Assembly: GCA_029263335.1 (NCBI GenBank)
Contig: JAJCXS010000128.1
Coordinates: forward strand, 1-56,335
Direction of reading: 5' to 3'
DNA from: Acidobacteriota bacterium
GTDB lineage: Bacteria; Acidobacteriota; UBA890; WLXD01
Length of the DNA: 56,335 nt
Both the position numbers and the translations under genes were made by a program. Under the pieces are notes generated by a model, which saw nothing but the letters and a program-made list of their open reading frames with translations, was not told where the DNA came from and did no database searches. This document shows, piece by piece, positions 1 through 8,255 of this stretch. The stretch's first letter is position 1. Each line of letters opens with the position of its first letter.

Positions 1-798
1 GTCGGTCAGCATGTCTCGCGCCGCGCCGACGACCTGCGCGAAGGTGAGGAACTCGCCTCGGCCGGAGCCTCACTGCAGCCCAGCCTGGTGGCTGCATGCG
101 CGGCTGGCGGGATCAGCGAGGTGGACGTGTGGCGGCGGCCGCGGGTGCTCGTTGCTTCCAGTGGAGACGAGGTCGTGCCGGCCGGGGCAGGGCCGCTCGA
201 GCCGGGTCAGGTTTACGACTCCAATGCCACCGCGCTCACCGCCCTGTTGCGGTCGATGGGAGCGGTCGTCGAGCGCACCCCCATCATCCGCGATGAGCGT
301 CCAGCGCTGCGCACAGCCCTGACCGAGACGGATGCGGACCTCGTGGTGACCATCGGGGGCACTTCGGTGGGACGGCGAGACCTGGTGTCGGATGTGGTCG
401 AGGAGGTGGGCTCCGTCTACCTGCACGGTGTGGCCGTGCGTCCGGGCAAGCCGCTACTGTTGGCTCACATCGATGGCCGTCCGCTCATTGGGCTGCCGGG
501 ATTCCCAACCAGCTGCCTTCTCATGGCCTATGTAACCGTCAAGCCGCTCATCGGACGGCTGGGTCACTTGCCGGCCACCGATCGGCAATGTGCGGCGACC
601 ATCGCGACTGCCATAGCCTCGCCGCGCGGTAAGACGCACTTTCTGCCGGTGCGTGTCGATGACGCCGGCGTCGCGACCCCGACTTTCACCTTCTCGAGCG
701 CCGTGTCCAGCATGGCGCACGCTCACGGCTGGATCGAAATTCCCGCCGATGTCGAGACCCTGGCCGCGGGCACTACCGTCGAGATAGCGCTCTACTGA
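1..798 (+). CDS. moeA: Molybdopterin molybdenumtransferase MoeA, 3' part (5' end outside window)
   Basis: The reading frame is open from base 1, so the gene begins before the window. MoeA inserts molybdate into adenylated molybdopterin to finish molybdenum cofactor. Visible family features are the linker ending in PSLVAACAAGG, the RPRVLVASSGDEVV strand, the VVTIGGTSVGRRD motif of the MoCF-binding domain (canonical GGxSxGxxD) and the LPGFPTSCLL motif. The C-terminal domain IV follows and ends at the TGA at 796-798. The ATG at 88 lies inside the conserved linker and is not the start. The gene runs convergently into the CorB-like gene and overlaps its last 7 bases. Confidence 0.93.
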   Translation, partial: VGQHVSRRADDLREGEELASAGASLQPSLVAACAAGGISEVDVWRRPRVLVASSGDEVVPAGAGPLEPGQVYDSNATALTALLRSMGAVVERTPIIRDERPALRTALTETDADLVVTIGGTSVGRRDLVSDVVEEVGSVYLHGVAVRPGKPLLLAHIDGRPLIGLPGFPTSCLLMAYVTVKPLIGRLGHLPATDRQCAATIATAIASPRGKTHFLPVRVDDAGVATPTFTFSSAVSSMAHAHGWIEIPADVETLAAGTTVEIALY

Positions 799-2051
799 TC
801 GGGTCCCGCATGCCCGTCGATCCGCACCAGGTCAATGCGGTTGTGGCTCGCGCGGCGGACGTTAAAGGTCAGGTCGCCGTGCTGAATGCGGCGACCGGGG
901 CGGGGGATTTCGCCGCTGATCTCCATGATCAACCCGGCCAGCGTGCTGCTGTCCTCGGCGGAGAGGTCGAGATCATAGCGACGGTTCAGCAGGCTAATCG
1001 GACAGGTGCCCTCCACCAGCAGGCTGCCGTCCTCCATCTCGATGATCTGGGGAGATTGCGGCGCATCGTGCTCGTCCTCGATCTCGCCGACGATCTCTTC
1101 GAGCAGGTCCTCGAGCGAGACGATGCCCTCGACGCCGCCGAATTCATCGATCACCACCGCCAGATGCTGCCGGTGGTGGCGCAGCATCCGGAGCAGGGTT
1201 TCGAGCGTGGCCGTTTCCGGAATGTATAGCGGCCGTCGCATGATCTTCGCAACCTCCAGCTCGGCAATCCGGTCCCAGTATTCGAACACGTCCTTGGAAT
1301 GGAGCACTCCGACGATGTCGTCCAGGTTGTCTCCGAAGACCGGCAACCGTGTTGCACCCGAGCTGCGAATCGCCGCCACGATCTCGACCGGCGCGGCATC
1401 CAGAGCCAGCGCGCTGATCTGCGTGCGCGGGATCATCACATCGGCAATGGTCGTCTCGGTGAGACGGAAGATCGAACTGAGCATGCGACCTTTTTCGCGG
1501 GCGATCACATGCTCTTCCTCGCCGATCTGGAGCATCCCCTGAATTTCCTCCTCGGAGACACTCGGGCCGTCCGTGCGGCGTCCGATAAAGGGTCGCGTGA
1601 GGAGGCTGGCAACGAATGAAGCCGCGGCCGCAAAGGGATGCAGCAACCACACGATCGCGCGGATCAGCGGCGCGACAGCCAGGGATAAGGACTCCGACTT
1701 GCGTGCTGCCAGCGACTTCGGCGCGATCTCCGAGAGAATGAGAATCGTCGCCGTCATGATGAAGGTCGCAGCCAGGACGCCACTGTCACCGGCAACTTGG
1801 ATAGCGATGGCCGTCGCCAGCGAGGAGGCCGCGATGTTCACGAAGTTGTTGCCCAACAGAATCGCGGAGAGTAGCCGTTCCGGATCGGCGAGCAGCTTGC
1901 GCAAGACAATTGCTCGATGATTGCCCTGCCGTTCCAGGTAGCGGAGCCGGTAGCGACTCACGGTCATCAACGCCGTCTCCGCGCTCGAAAAGAAGCCGGA
2001 GAGCACGAGCAGAACGACCAGGCCAATGATTGGACTGGTCAGATCGACCAT
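792..2051 (-). CDS. CorB/HlyC family membrane protein (DUF21 plus CBS pair)
   Basis: This 419-aa protein has the standard architecture of the family. An N-terminal DUF21/CNNM membrane domain (about residues 1-175) begins with hydrophobic segments and the motif FFSSAETALMTVSR. A CBS pair (about 195-315) contains MIPRTQISAL and RLPVFGDNLDDIVGVLHSKD. A CorC_HlyC C-terminal domain (about 330-410) completes it. Family members are tied to Mg2+/Co2+ export or homeostasis. The older name hemolysin is misleading. It is encoded opposite moeA and has no visible operon partner. The substrate cannot be read from the sequence. Confidence 0.9.
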   Translation of the reverse strand: MVDLTSPIIGLVVLLVLSGFFSSAETALMTVSRYRLRYLERQGNHRAIVLRKLLADPERLLSAILLGNNFVNIAASSLATAIAIQVAGDSGVLAATFIMTATILILSEIAPKSLAARKSESLSLAVAPLIRAIVWLLHPFAAAASFVASLLTRPFIGRRTDGPSVSEEEIQGMLQIGEEEHVIAREKGRMLSSIFRLTETTIADVMIPRTQISALALDAAPVEIVAAIRSSGATRLPVFGDNLDDIVGVLHSKDVFEYWDRIAELEVAKIMRRPLYIPETATLETLLRMLRHHRQHLAVVIDEFGGVEGIVSLEDLLEEIVGEIEDEHDAPQSPQIIEMEDGSLLVEGTCPISLLNRRYDLDLSAEDSSTLAGLIMEISGEIPRPGRRIQHGDLTFNVRRASHNRIDLVRIDGHAGPDQ

Positions 2052-2269
2052 TGACGTGCCTCCACGGCACTATCGGGCATCGAGGAGCCTCCACCAGTAG
2101 TTCGCCCACGCGGACCCCACCGCCGGCAAAAAGCGAGGATAACACCGCTCACCAACGACTCGGCCTTAGTGCTACATTTGGCCGGCACGCCGCCGCCTTC
2201 CGGCGCATCGCAACCCCTCTCCGCGCACTGCCCGCGCGCCATCGCGTTTCACCATTCGGAGTCCTTCGC

Positions 2270-3118
2270 TTGACCGACACCATCCGCTCCGGCGAACACG
2301 TCCTCTTCCTTCTCGAGGACGGCAAGACCTTCCTCGTACGTATGGAGCCCGGCCAGCGCCATTCGACCCACCGGGGCTCGGTGGATCACGACGACATCAT
2401 CGGCCGCGAATGGGGTGACGTGGTCCTGAGCATGTCGGGCGGGGCCCTGTCGCTACTTCGCCCGCGCGGCATCGACCGCATGATGAAGGTCCATCGCCGG
2501 ACCAACATCATGTATCCCAAGGATGTCGCCTATCTGATCGCGGAGATGGACCTACAGAGTGGCGATCGGGTGATCGAGATCGGCTGCGGTTCCGGATCGA
2601 TGACGCAGGCGCTCGCGCGCGCGGTATCGCCCGGTGGGCAGGTGATTTCCTACGATCGGCGACCCGAGTTCCTCGAGCTTGCGCGGGATAACTGTGCCGT
2701 TGCTGGTATTACCGATATCGATTTCCGCGAGCGACAGGCAGGCGACGCTCTGGAACCGGGGGTCGATGCGGTGTTCACGGATGTCCCCGAACCATGGGCC
2801 GAGATCGCCGTAATCCGCGATGCCCTGCACGGGAGCGGACGCTTTGCCGCGGGCATTCCTACATTCAACCAGGCGGAAAAGCTCGCCACGGCTCTGGACC
2901 ACTACGGGTTCGGCCTGATCGAAACCGTAGAGATCCTGCGACGATCGATCCTGGCGCGCGCCGGGAAGACACGACCGGCGCACCGAATGATCGGCCATAC
3001 GCAGCTACTGACGACGGCCGTCAAGATCAACCGCGCGGAAGCGGACAGCGAGGCGGCCGAGCCGGGCGCAGAGCCAGAAGGGGCCGACAACGAAGGCGCC
3101 GAGAGCAGTCATGACTGA
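2270..3118 (+). CDS. trmI: tRNA (adenine-58-N1)-methyltransferase TrmI
   Basis: SAM-dependent methyltransferase that makes m1A58 in the tRNA T-loop. An N-terminal beta domain (GEHVLFLLEDGKTFLVRM) precedes the Rossmann fold, with SAM loop EIGCGSGSMT and catalytic-region motif TDVPEPW, which matches the DxPEPW signature of TrmI. The frame is open from 2030, but the first 80 residues look non-coding. I place the start at the TTG at 2270, 7 nt after a GGAGT ribosome binding site (2258-2262), giving 282 aa. A Glu/Ala-rich tail closes the protein. It overlaps nth by 8 nt, so the two are probably translationally coupled. Confidence 0.9.
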   Translation: MTDTIRSGEHVLFLLEDGKTFLVRMEPGQRHSTHRGSVDHDDIIGREWGDVVLSMSGGALSLLRPRGIDRMMKVHRRTNIMYPKDVAYLIAEMDLQSGDRVIEIGCGSGSMTQALARAVSPGGQVISYDRRPEFLELARDNCAVAGITDIDFRERQAGDALEPGVDAVFTDVPEPWAEIAVIRDALHGSGRFAAGIPTFNQAEKLATALDHYGFGLIETVEILRRSILARAGKTRPAHRMIGHTQLLTTAVKINRAEADSEAAEPGAEPEGADNEGAESSHD

Positions 3119-3749
3119 CGCGGAGCGAGCGGGGGAGATCCTCGCCTGCCTGCAACAGTCGCATCCCGACGCCCGCGTCGAGTTGGATTTTGACACCCCC
3201 CTGCAACTTCTGGTGGCCACCATACTCTCGGCCCAGTCGACGGATCGGCGGGTAAACCTGGTCACGCCGGCGCTGTTCGAACGCTACGCGGACGCGGACG
3301 CGCTCGCCGCAGCCGATAGCGAAGAGCTCGAGGAACTCATCCGGAGCACCGGCTTTTTCCGCCAGAAGGCCAAGAACCTCAAGGCCTGCTGCCAGATCCT
3401 GATGCAGGAGCACGGTGGGGACGTGCCGTCGGACATGCCGGCATTGACCGCACTTCCCGGCGTGGGAAGGAAGACCGCCAACGTCGTGCGGGCCGTCGCC
3501 TACGGTCTTCCCGGAATTACCGTGGACACCCACTGCAGGCGTCTCAGCAACCGACTCGAGCTCAGTGGCCAGAACGATCCAGTGAAGATCGAGCGCGACC
3601 TCGAGCAGCTGTACCCGGAGTCAGCGTGGGCGGATGTCTCCCGTCTCTTCGTCTGGCACGGCCGCTATGTGTGCAAAGCGCGTACACCCGACTGCGGCGC
3701 CTGCGGTCTGCAGGATCTCTGCCCGTGGTTTAGCGCCCAGTCCGTCTAG
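3111..3749 (+). CDS. nth: Endonuclease III
   Basis: A 212-aa bifunctional DNA glycosylase/AP lyase for oxidised pyrimidines in base excision repair. The helix-hairpin-helix LPGVGRKTANVV carries the catalytic Lys, and VDTHCRRLSNRL carries the catalytic Asp. The C-terminal [4Fe-4S] cluster loop is complete (Cys-x6-Cys-x2-Cys-x5-Cys in CKARTPDCGACGLQDLC). Length and motif spacing are normal. Its start lies within the end of trmI. Confidence 0.96.
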   Translation: MTDAERAGEILACLQQSHPDARVELDFDTPLQLLVATILSAQSTDRRVNLVTPALFERYADADALAAADSEELEELIRSTGFFRQKAKNLKACCQILMQEHGGDVPSDMPALTALPGVGRKTANVVRAVAYGLPGITVDTHCRRLSNRLELSGQNDPVKIERDLEQLYPESAWADVSRLFVWHGRYVCKARTPDCGACGLQDLCPWFSAQSV

Positions 3750-3857
3750 CTGCTCGCCAGCATCGTCCTGAGTGCGACCAGGCTCAGTTCCTTGGGGTTC
3801 CCACGGACGAAGTGCGCCCGCAGGCGATCGTGCGCCGGCACCGAAATTATCTCTTGT

Positions 3858-3879
3858 ATACCGTAATTATGTTCGGTAT
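3858..3879. promoter_or_regulatory. Dyad ATACCG-N10-CGGTAT upstream of the lexA-like gene
   Basis: A perfect 6-bp inverted repeat with a 10-bp AT-rich spacer. It sits about 48 bp before the start of the LexA-like regulator. It overlaps a possible promoter, TTGTAT (3855-3860) and TATCCT (3877-3882) with a 16-bp spacer. It is unlike the heat-shock operators CIRCE and HAIR. A repressor operator is inferred from position and symmetry. Confidence 0.5.
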
Positions 3880-3882
3880 CCT

Positions 3883-3895
3883 GGGAACTGTTCCC
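3883..3895. promoter_or_regulatory. 13-bp palindrome GGGAACTGTTCCC
   Basis: A perfect palindrome around a central T, 31 bp before the ATG of the LexA-like gene and 3 bp after the first dyad. The half-site GAAC/GTTC resembles the SOS-box half-site of Gram-positive LexA, but the spacing is 1 bp rather than 4. It is a candidate autoregulatory operator of the downstream repressor. A single GGGAAC half-site recurs at 8176-8181 before lon. Confidence 0.5.
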
Positions 3896-3926
3896 GAAAC
3901 AACCGTCAGTCCTTGTTGTCAGCGTC

Positions 3927-4562
3927 ATGACCAACCTCACGAATCGACAGCAATCGATCTACGAGTTCATCGTTGAGCAGGTCCACGCGCGTGGTCTGCC
4001 CCCGACGTTGAAAGAGATCGCCTCCGCTTTCGGCCTCAGCTCGGCGGCCGGGATTTCGGATCACTTGAAGGCCATCGAACGGAAGGGCTTCATCCGGCGC
4101 CGCCCGGGTGTGTCGCGCGGTATCGAACTGCGATCGTCCACCGGAGAAGTTCCCGTCAGAGCTTGCACCGTGCCGGTGATTGGCCTCGCTCCGGGGGGCG
4201 GGGGAGTTCAGCGATCGGGAGCGCCCCGCGTCGCCCTCGATGTACGTTGGGCCGGCGCGGAGTCGGTAGCGTTTCAGGCCGCCACCGATCAGCTGTCGCA
4301 CCTCGGCATCCTGCCGGGCGACCTGCTGGTTGCCAGCGCTGGATCTCCGGCCGCGGCCGGTGACCTGCTCATCGGCAGGCAGGGTGAACGCATCGCGATC
4401 CTGCAGGTCAGTCGTGGTCGGCACAGTGCCGCCCCCATAGCTGGCCGGATCGACCCGGCCGCTGACGTTCGCGTCTACGGCCGTGTCGTCACCGTGATCC
4501 GGACGCCGCGGCCGATATTCAAGCCGGTCCCCAATCGCCAACAGCGCCAACGCAGGAGCTGA
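3927..4562 (+). CDS. LexA-like transcriptional regulator lacking the self-cleavage residues
   Basis: A 211-aa protein collinear with LexA. Residues 1-70 form a clear LexA winged helix ([49 protein letters not shown]), and residues 82-190 follow the S24-like domain. Aligned without gaps to E. coli LexA, catalytic Ser119 is Gln122, catalytic Lys156 is Leu159, and the Ala84-Gly85 cleavage bond is Gly90-Gly91. No lysine occurs between residues 54 and 198, so no alternative general base is available. Recognition-helix residues also differ from E. coli (N41 to A, E44 to S, E45 to D). It ends 2 nt before clpB and follows two dyads. I infer a non-cleavable repressor of the chaperone/protease block rather than the SOS regulator. 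Confidence 0.85.
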   Translation: MTNLTNRQQSIYEFIVEQVHARGLPPTLKEIASAFGLSSAAGISDHLKAIERKGFIRRRPGVSRGIELRSSTGEVPVRACTVPVIGLAPGGGGVQRSGAPRVALDVRWAGAESVAFQAATDQLSHLGILPGDLLVASAGSPAAAGDLLIGRQGERIAILQVSRGRHSAAPIAGRIDPAADVRVYGRVVTVIRTPRPIFKPVPNRQQRQRRS

Positions 4563-4564
4563 AC

Positions 4565-7198
4565 ATGCGAATCGACAAGTTCACCGTGAAGGCCCAGGAA
4601 GCCATCAAGGTCGCCGAGCAGATGGCCCAGGAGAGAGGCCACCAGCAACTGCAGGGCGCGCATCTACTGATGGCGTTGTTGAACCAGGCCGAGGGCGTCG
4701 TGCGCAGTTTGCTCGACCGTCTCGGCATCGATATCGCCGCGCTCACTTCGGCCACAGAGACTGCTCTGGGGCGCTTGCCGACGGTGCAGGGTGGCAACGG
4801 CGAGGTTCATCTCGACGCCGAGGCCAGCGGTGCGCTGCAGGCTGCCCAGCAATCGGCCGATCAGCTACAGGACCGGTATGTCTCCACCGAGCACGTCCTC
4901 ATGGGACTGCTCGCGACGAAAGGGCCCGGCGCGGCGCTGCTGGGTGCCAGCGGCGTCACGCACGACGAACTACTGAAGGTGTTGCGTGATATTCGGGGCA
5001 GCATGCGCGTAACGGACCCTACTCCGGAGGAGAAGTACGACGCCATCGCGCAGTACGGGACGGACCTCACGGATCGGGCGCGAATGGGGAAGCTCGATCC
5101 TGTCATCGGGCGTGACGAAGAAATACGCCGACTCACGCAGGTGCTGTCACGGCGAACCAAGAACAACCCCGTCCTGATTGGCGAACCCGGCGTTGGCAAG
5201 ACGGCCATCGCTGAAGGTCTGGCGCAGCGCATCGTCGATGGCGATGTCCCCGAGGGGCTGCGTGGCCGGCGCGTTGTCAGCCTCGATCTGGCGGCCATGC
5301 TCGCTGGCGCCAAGTACCGCGGCGAGTTTGAAGATCGGCTCAAAGCGTTCCTGCGGGAGGTCGTCGAGTCGGGCAACGTTGTCCTCTTCATTGATGAACT
5401 CCACACGGTGGTCGGCGCGGGCAGTTCCGAGGGCGCCGTCGATGCCTCCAACATGCTCAAACCGGCTCTTGCCCGTGGTGAACTGCACGCAATCGGTGCG
5501 ACGACGCTGAATGAATTCCGCAAGTACATCGAGCGCGATCCGGCACTGGAGCGTCGCTTCCAGCCCGTGCTGGTTGCAGAGCCCGATACCGAGGACACGA
5601 TTTCCATCCTGCGTGGGCTCAAGGAGCGCTACGAAGTGCATCATGGCGTGCACATCCGCGATGGCGCACTCATCGCCGCGGCCACCCTGTCCGACCGTTA
5701 CATTGCCGACCGATTTCTGCCCGACAAGGCCATTGATCTGGTCGACGAGGCGGCGGCCCGTCTACGCGTAGAGATCGATAGCATGCCCGCCGCTCTCGAC
5801 GAACTGGAGCGCCGGCGGCGGCAACTCGAGATCGAACGCGAGGCCCTGCGCAAGGAGCGTGACGACGCATCACGCGAGCGCTTGTCGATCCTCGAGGACG
5901 AGCTTCGGACCCTCATCGTCGAGCATGAGGCGACCCGTCGACGCTGGAACGAAGAGGTGCGGCAGGTGCGCTCGATTCAGGAATGCAACCGCGCCATCGA
6001 AGATGCTCGCGCGGGCGCCGAGCGCGCCGAGCGTGACGGCGATTTGGCCAAGGCGGCCGAGCTGCGCTACGGCGTTGCCCGCGACAGGGAGGCGGAGCTG
6101 CGCAGCGCACGCGCGCGACTCGCAGAGATACGAGGTGACGGCGAACCAATGCTGCGCGAGGAGGTTGTTGCTGAGGACATCGCCGCCGTCGTGGCCCGTT
6201 GGACCGGTATTCCCGTGAGCCGGCTGTTGGAGGGCGAAGTGGAAAAGCTCCTGCACATGGAGGCTCGCCTGCACGAGCGGGTCGTGGGGCAGGACGTCGC
6301 TGTCGAGTCGATCTCCGACGCCATCCGCCGCGCACGGGCGGGGCTGCAGGAGGCAGGACGCCCGTACGGATCCTTCCTGTTTCTTGGGCCCACCGGAGTA
6401 GGAAAGACCGAGCTGGCCAAAGCACTCGCCGAGTTCCTCTTCGACAGCGACGAGGCCCTCATCCGTCTCGACATGACCGAGTACATGGAGCGCCATGCGG
6501 TAGCTCGCATGATCGGCGCCCCTCCGGGCTATGTCGGACACGAGGAAGGCGGTTTCTTGACCGAAGCAGTTCGTCGGCGGCCCTACTCAGTGATCCTTCT
6601 GGATGAGATCGAGAAGGCTCACCCCGATGTGTTCAACATCCTGCTGCAAATCCTCGACGACGGGCGACTGACCGACGGCAAGGGTCGCACGGTGGCCTTC
6701 GCCAACACGGTGATCATCATGACCTCCAACCTCGGAAGTTCGCACCTGGCGGCGCCCGAGGTGGAGGATCGAGAGCAGGCAAGAGATGCCGTACTCAACG
6801 AGGTCCGTCAGGCCTTCCGTCCGGAGTTCGTCAACCGCATCGACGACATGGTTGTCTTCGATCCACTGACCAAGAAACAGCTGCGCGCCATCGTATCCAT
6901 CCAGCTGCGGTTGGTGGGTCGACGCATGGCTGACCGCGGCCTTGACCTGGAGGTTTCCGACGCGGCCGAGAGCATCCTCGCGGAGCGTGGTTTCGACCCG
7001 GTGTACGGTGCCCGACCCCTGAAGCGAGCGATCCGCCAGCTGCTGGAGAATCCACTGGCCCAGGCCATCCTCGCCGGCGAGTTCACCGTCGGTGGTACCG
7101 TCCACGTCGATGCCGATCCGTCGGCGACCATGTTGGTATTCCGGGGCAGCCCGCCGGCAAGCAGCACGGACTCCGGAATGATGAGGGAAGGAACGTAA
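4565..7198 (+). CDS. clpB: ATP-dependent disaggregase ClpB
   Basis: An 877-aa hexameric AAA+ chaperone that, with DnaK/DnaJ, extracts polypeptides from aggregates. In order: N-domain (about 1-150), AAA-1 with Walker A GEPGVGKT at about 206-213 and Walker B VLFIDELH, a coiled-coil M-domain (about 410-530), AAA-2 with GPTGVGKT at about 608-615 and [16 protein letters not shown], and a C-terminal oligomerisation domain. The M-domain separates it from ClpA/ClpC. It starts 2 nt after the LexA-like gene and ends 3 nt before the J-protein gene, so co-transcription is very likely. Confidence 0.97.
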   Translation: MRIDKFTVKAQEAIKVAEQMAQERGHQQLQGAHLLMALLNQAEGVVRSLLDRLGIDIAALTSATETALGRLPTVQGGNGEVHLDAEASGALQAAQQSADQLQDRYVSTEHVLMGLLATKGPGAALLGASGVTHDELLKVLRDIRGSMRVTDPTPEEKYDAIAQYGTDLTDRARMGKLDPVIGRDEEIRRLTQVLSRRTKNNPVLIGEPGVGKTAIAEGLAQRIVDGDVPEGLRGRRVVSLDLAAMLAGAKYRGEFEDRLKAFLREVVESGNVVLFIDELHTVVGAGSSEGAVDASNMLKPALARGELHAIGATTLNEFRKYIERDPALERRFQPVLVAEPDTEDTISILRGLKERYEVHHGVHIRDGALIAAATLSDRYIADRFLPDKAIDLVDEAAARLRVEIDSMPAALDELERRRRQLEIEREALRKERDDASRERLSILEDELRTLIVEHEATRRRWNEEVRQVRSIQECNRAIEDARAGAERAERDGDLAKAAELRYGVARDREAELRSARARLAEIRGDGEPMLREEVVAEDIAAVVARWTGIPVSRLLEGEVEKLLHMEARLHERVVGQDVAVESISDAIRRARAGLQEAGRPYGSFLFLGPTGVGKTELAKALAEFLFDSDEALIRLDMTEYMERHAVARMIGAPPGYVGHEEGGFLTEAVRRRPYSVILLDEIEKAHPDVFNILLQILDDGRLTDGKGRTVAFANTVIIMTSNLGSSHLAAPEVEDREQARDAVLNEVRQAFRPEFVNRIDDMVVFDPLTKKQLRAIVSIQLRLVGRRMADRGLDLEVSDAAESILAERGFDPVYGARPLKRAIRQLLENPLAQAILAGEFTVGGTVHVDADPSATMLVFRGSPPASSTDSGMMREGT

Positions 7199-7201
7199 CC
7201 G

Positions 7202-8143
7202 ATGGCCGCGCGCAAGGACTACTACGCCGCTCTCGACGTCGGCAAGAGCGCCAGCGACGACGAGATCAAGCGGGCGTATCGCAAACTCGCCCGCAAGTGG
7301 CACCCCGACGTCAATCCGAACGATGCGGCGGCGGAGGATCGTTTCAAGGAGATCTCCGAGGCGTACCACGTGCTCGGCGACGAGAAGCGGCGCAAGCAGT
7401 ACGACCAGGTCGGCCCGGAGGCCTTCGCGCAGGAGTTCGACCTGTCCGACTTCGGCGATCAATTCGGCAGTTTCTTCCGCGGCGGCGTCAACATGGGAGG
7501 ACAGGGGCGGAGTCGCCAGGGCGATTTCGGTATGTTCGAGGAAATCCTCGGTGGCCTAGGTGGCGCGAACTTCGGTGGCGCTCGCCAGCACCGCCCTGGA
7601 CCCACCGCAGGGCGCGATGTCCGCGTGCCGTTACTGCTGACGTTCGTCGAATCGGTGCAGGGGATCGACCGCACGGTCGCCTACCGGCACGGCACCGGGA
7701 CCGCCCGCACCCGCGTTCGCATTCCCCCCGGGGTCCAGAGTGGGGCGACGATCAAGGTACGCGGCGAGGGCGAGCCATCGCCTGGTGGCGGCCCGGCTGG
7801 TGACTTGCTGTTGAACGTCTCCGTCCAGCAGCACCCGCACCTGACGCGCCATGGGAAAGACCTGCGCGCCGACGTTCCGATCACCATGTACGACGCGGTC
7901 CTCGGCGGGAAGGTCTCGGTTCCGACCGTCGATGGCAACGCGACGATCAACCTGCCGCAAGGAACGCGCGGCGGGCAGGTATTTCGGCTTCGCGGCAAGG
8001 GCGTCGTCAAGGCGGGGGGAAAGGCAGGAGATCTGTTGGCGCGCATGGTGATTCAAGCACCCACGGAGATCGACGCCGAGCTGCTCGCGATCATGGAGCG
8101 ATTTCGGGCCGACCACCCCTACGATCCGGCCGACGAAGATTGA
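7202..8143 (+). CDS. CbpA-type J-domain co-chaperone
   Basis: A 313-aa DnaJ-family protein. The J-domain (about 4-70) contains the HPD motif in KWHPDVN. A Gly-rich linker (about 85-130) leads to the C-terminal substrate-binding beta domains (TAGRDVRVPLLLTFVESVQG onward, about 135-300). The four CxxCxGxG repeats of DnaJ are absent, making it a class B (CbpA-type) J-protein. It would stimulate DnaK ATPase and pass substrates to the ClpB-DnaK system. It starts 3 nt after clpB in the same transcription unit. Confidence 0.92.
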   Translation: MAARKDYYAALDVGKSASDDEIKRAYRKLARKWHPDVNPNDAAAEDRFKEISEAYHVLGDEKRRKQYDQVGPEAFAQEFDLSDFGDQFGSFFRGGVNMGGQGRSRQGDFGMFEEILGGLGGANFGGARQHRPGPTAGRDVRVPLLLTFVESVQGIDRTVAYRHGTGTARTRVRIPPGVQSGATIKVRGEGEPSPGGGPAGDLLLNVSVQQHPHLTRHGKDLRADVPITMYDAVLGGKVSVPTVDGNATINLPQGTRGGQVFRLRGKGVVKAGGKAGDLLARMVIQAPTEIDAELLAIMERFRADHPYDPADED

Positions 8144-8255
8144 GTTCATCCCCGACCGCGCGGCACACCCTCGCCGGGAACGCCAAAGCGCCACATGTCG
8201 CGGCGTGTCTCGGGGTAGCATTTGATGCCCGACGCCCTCCTGACGAGTACACGCG

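Noticed and set aside
3750-4564. Canonical SOS box or CIRCE/HAIR operator before the lexA-like gene
   Set aside because: GAAC-N4-GTTC, CTGT-N8-ACAG, CIRCE and HAIR were looked for; none is present. The dyads seen have other spacing.
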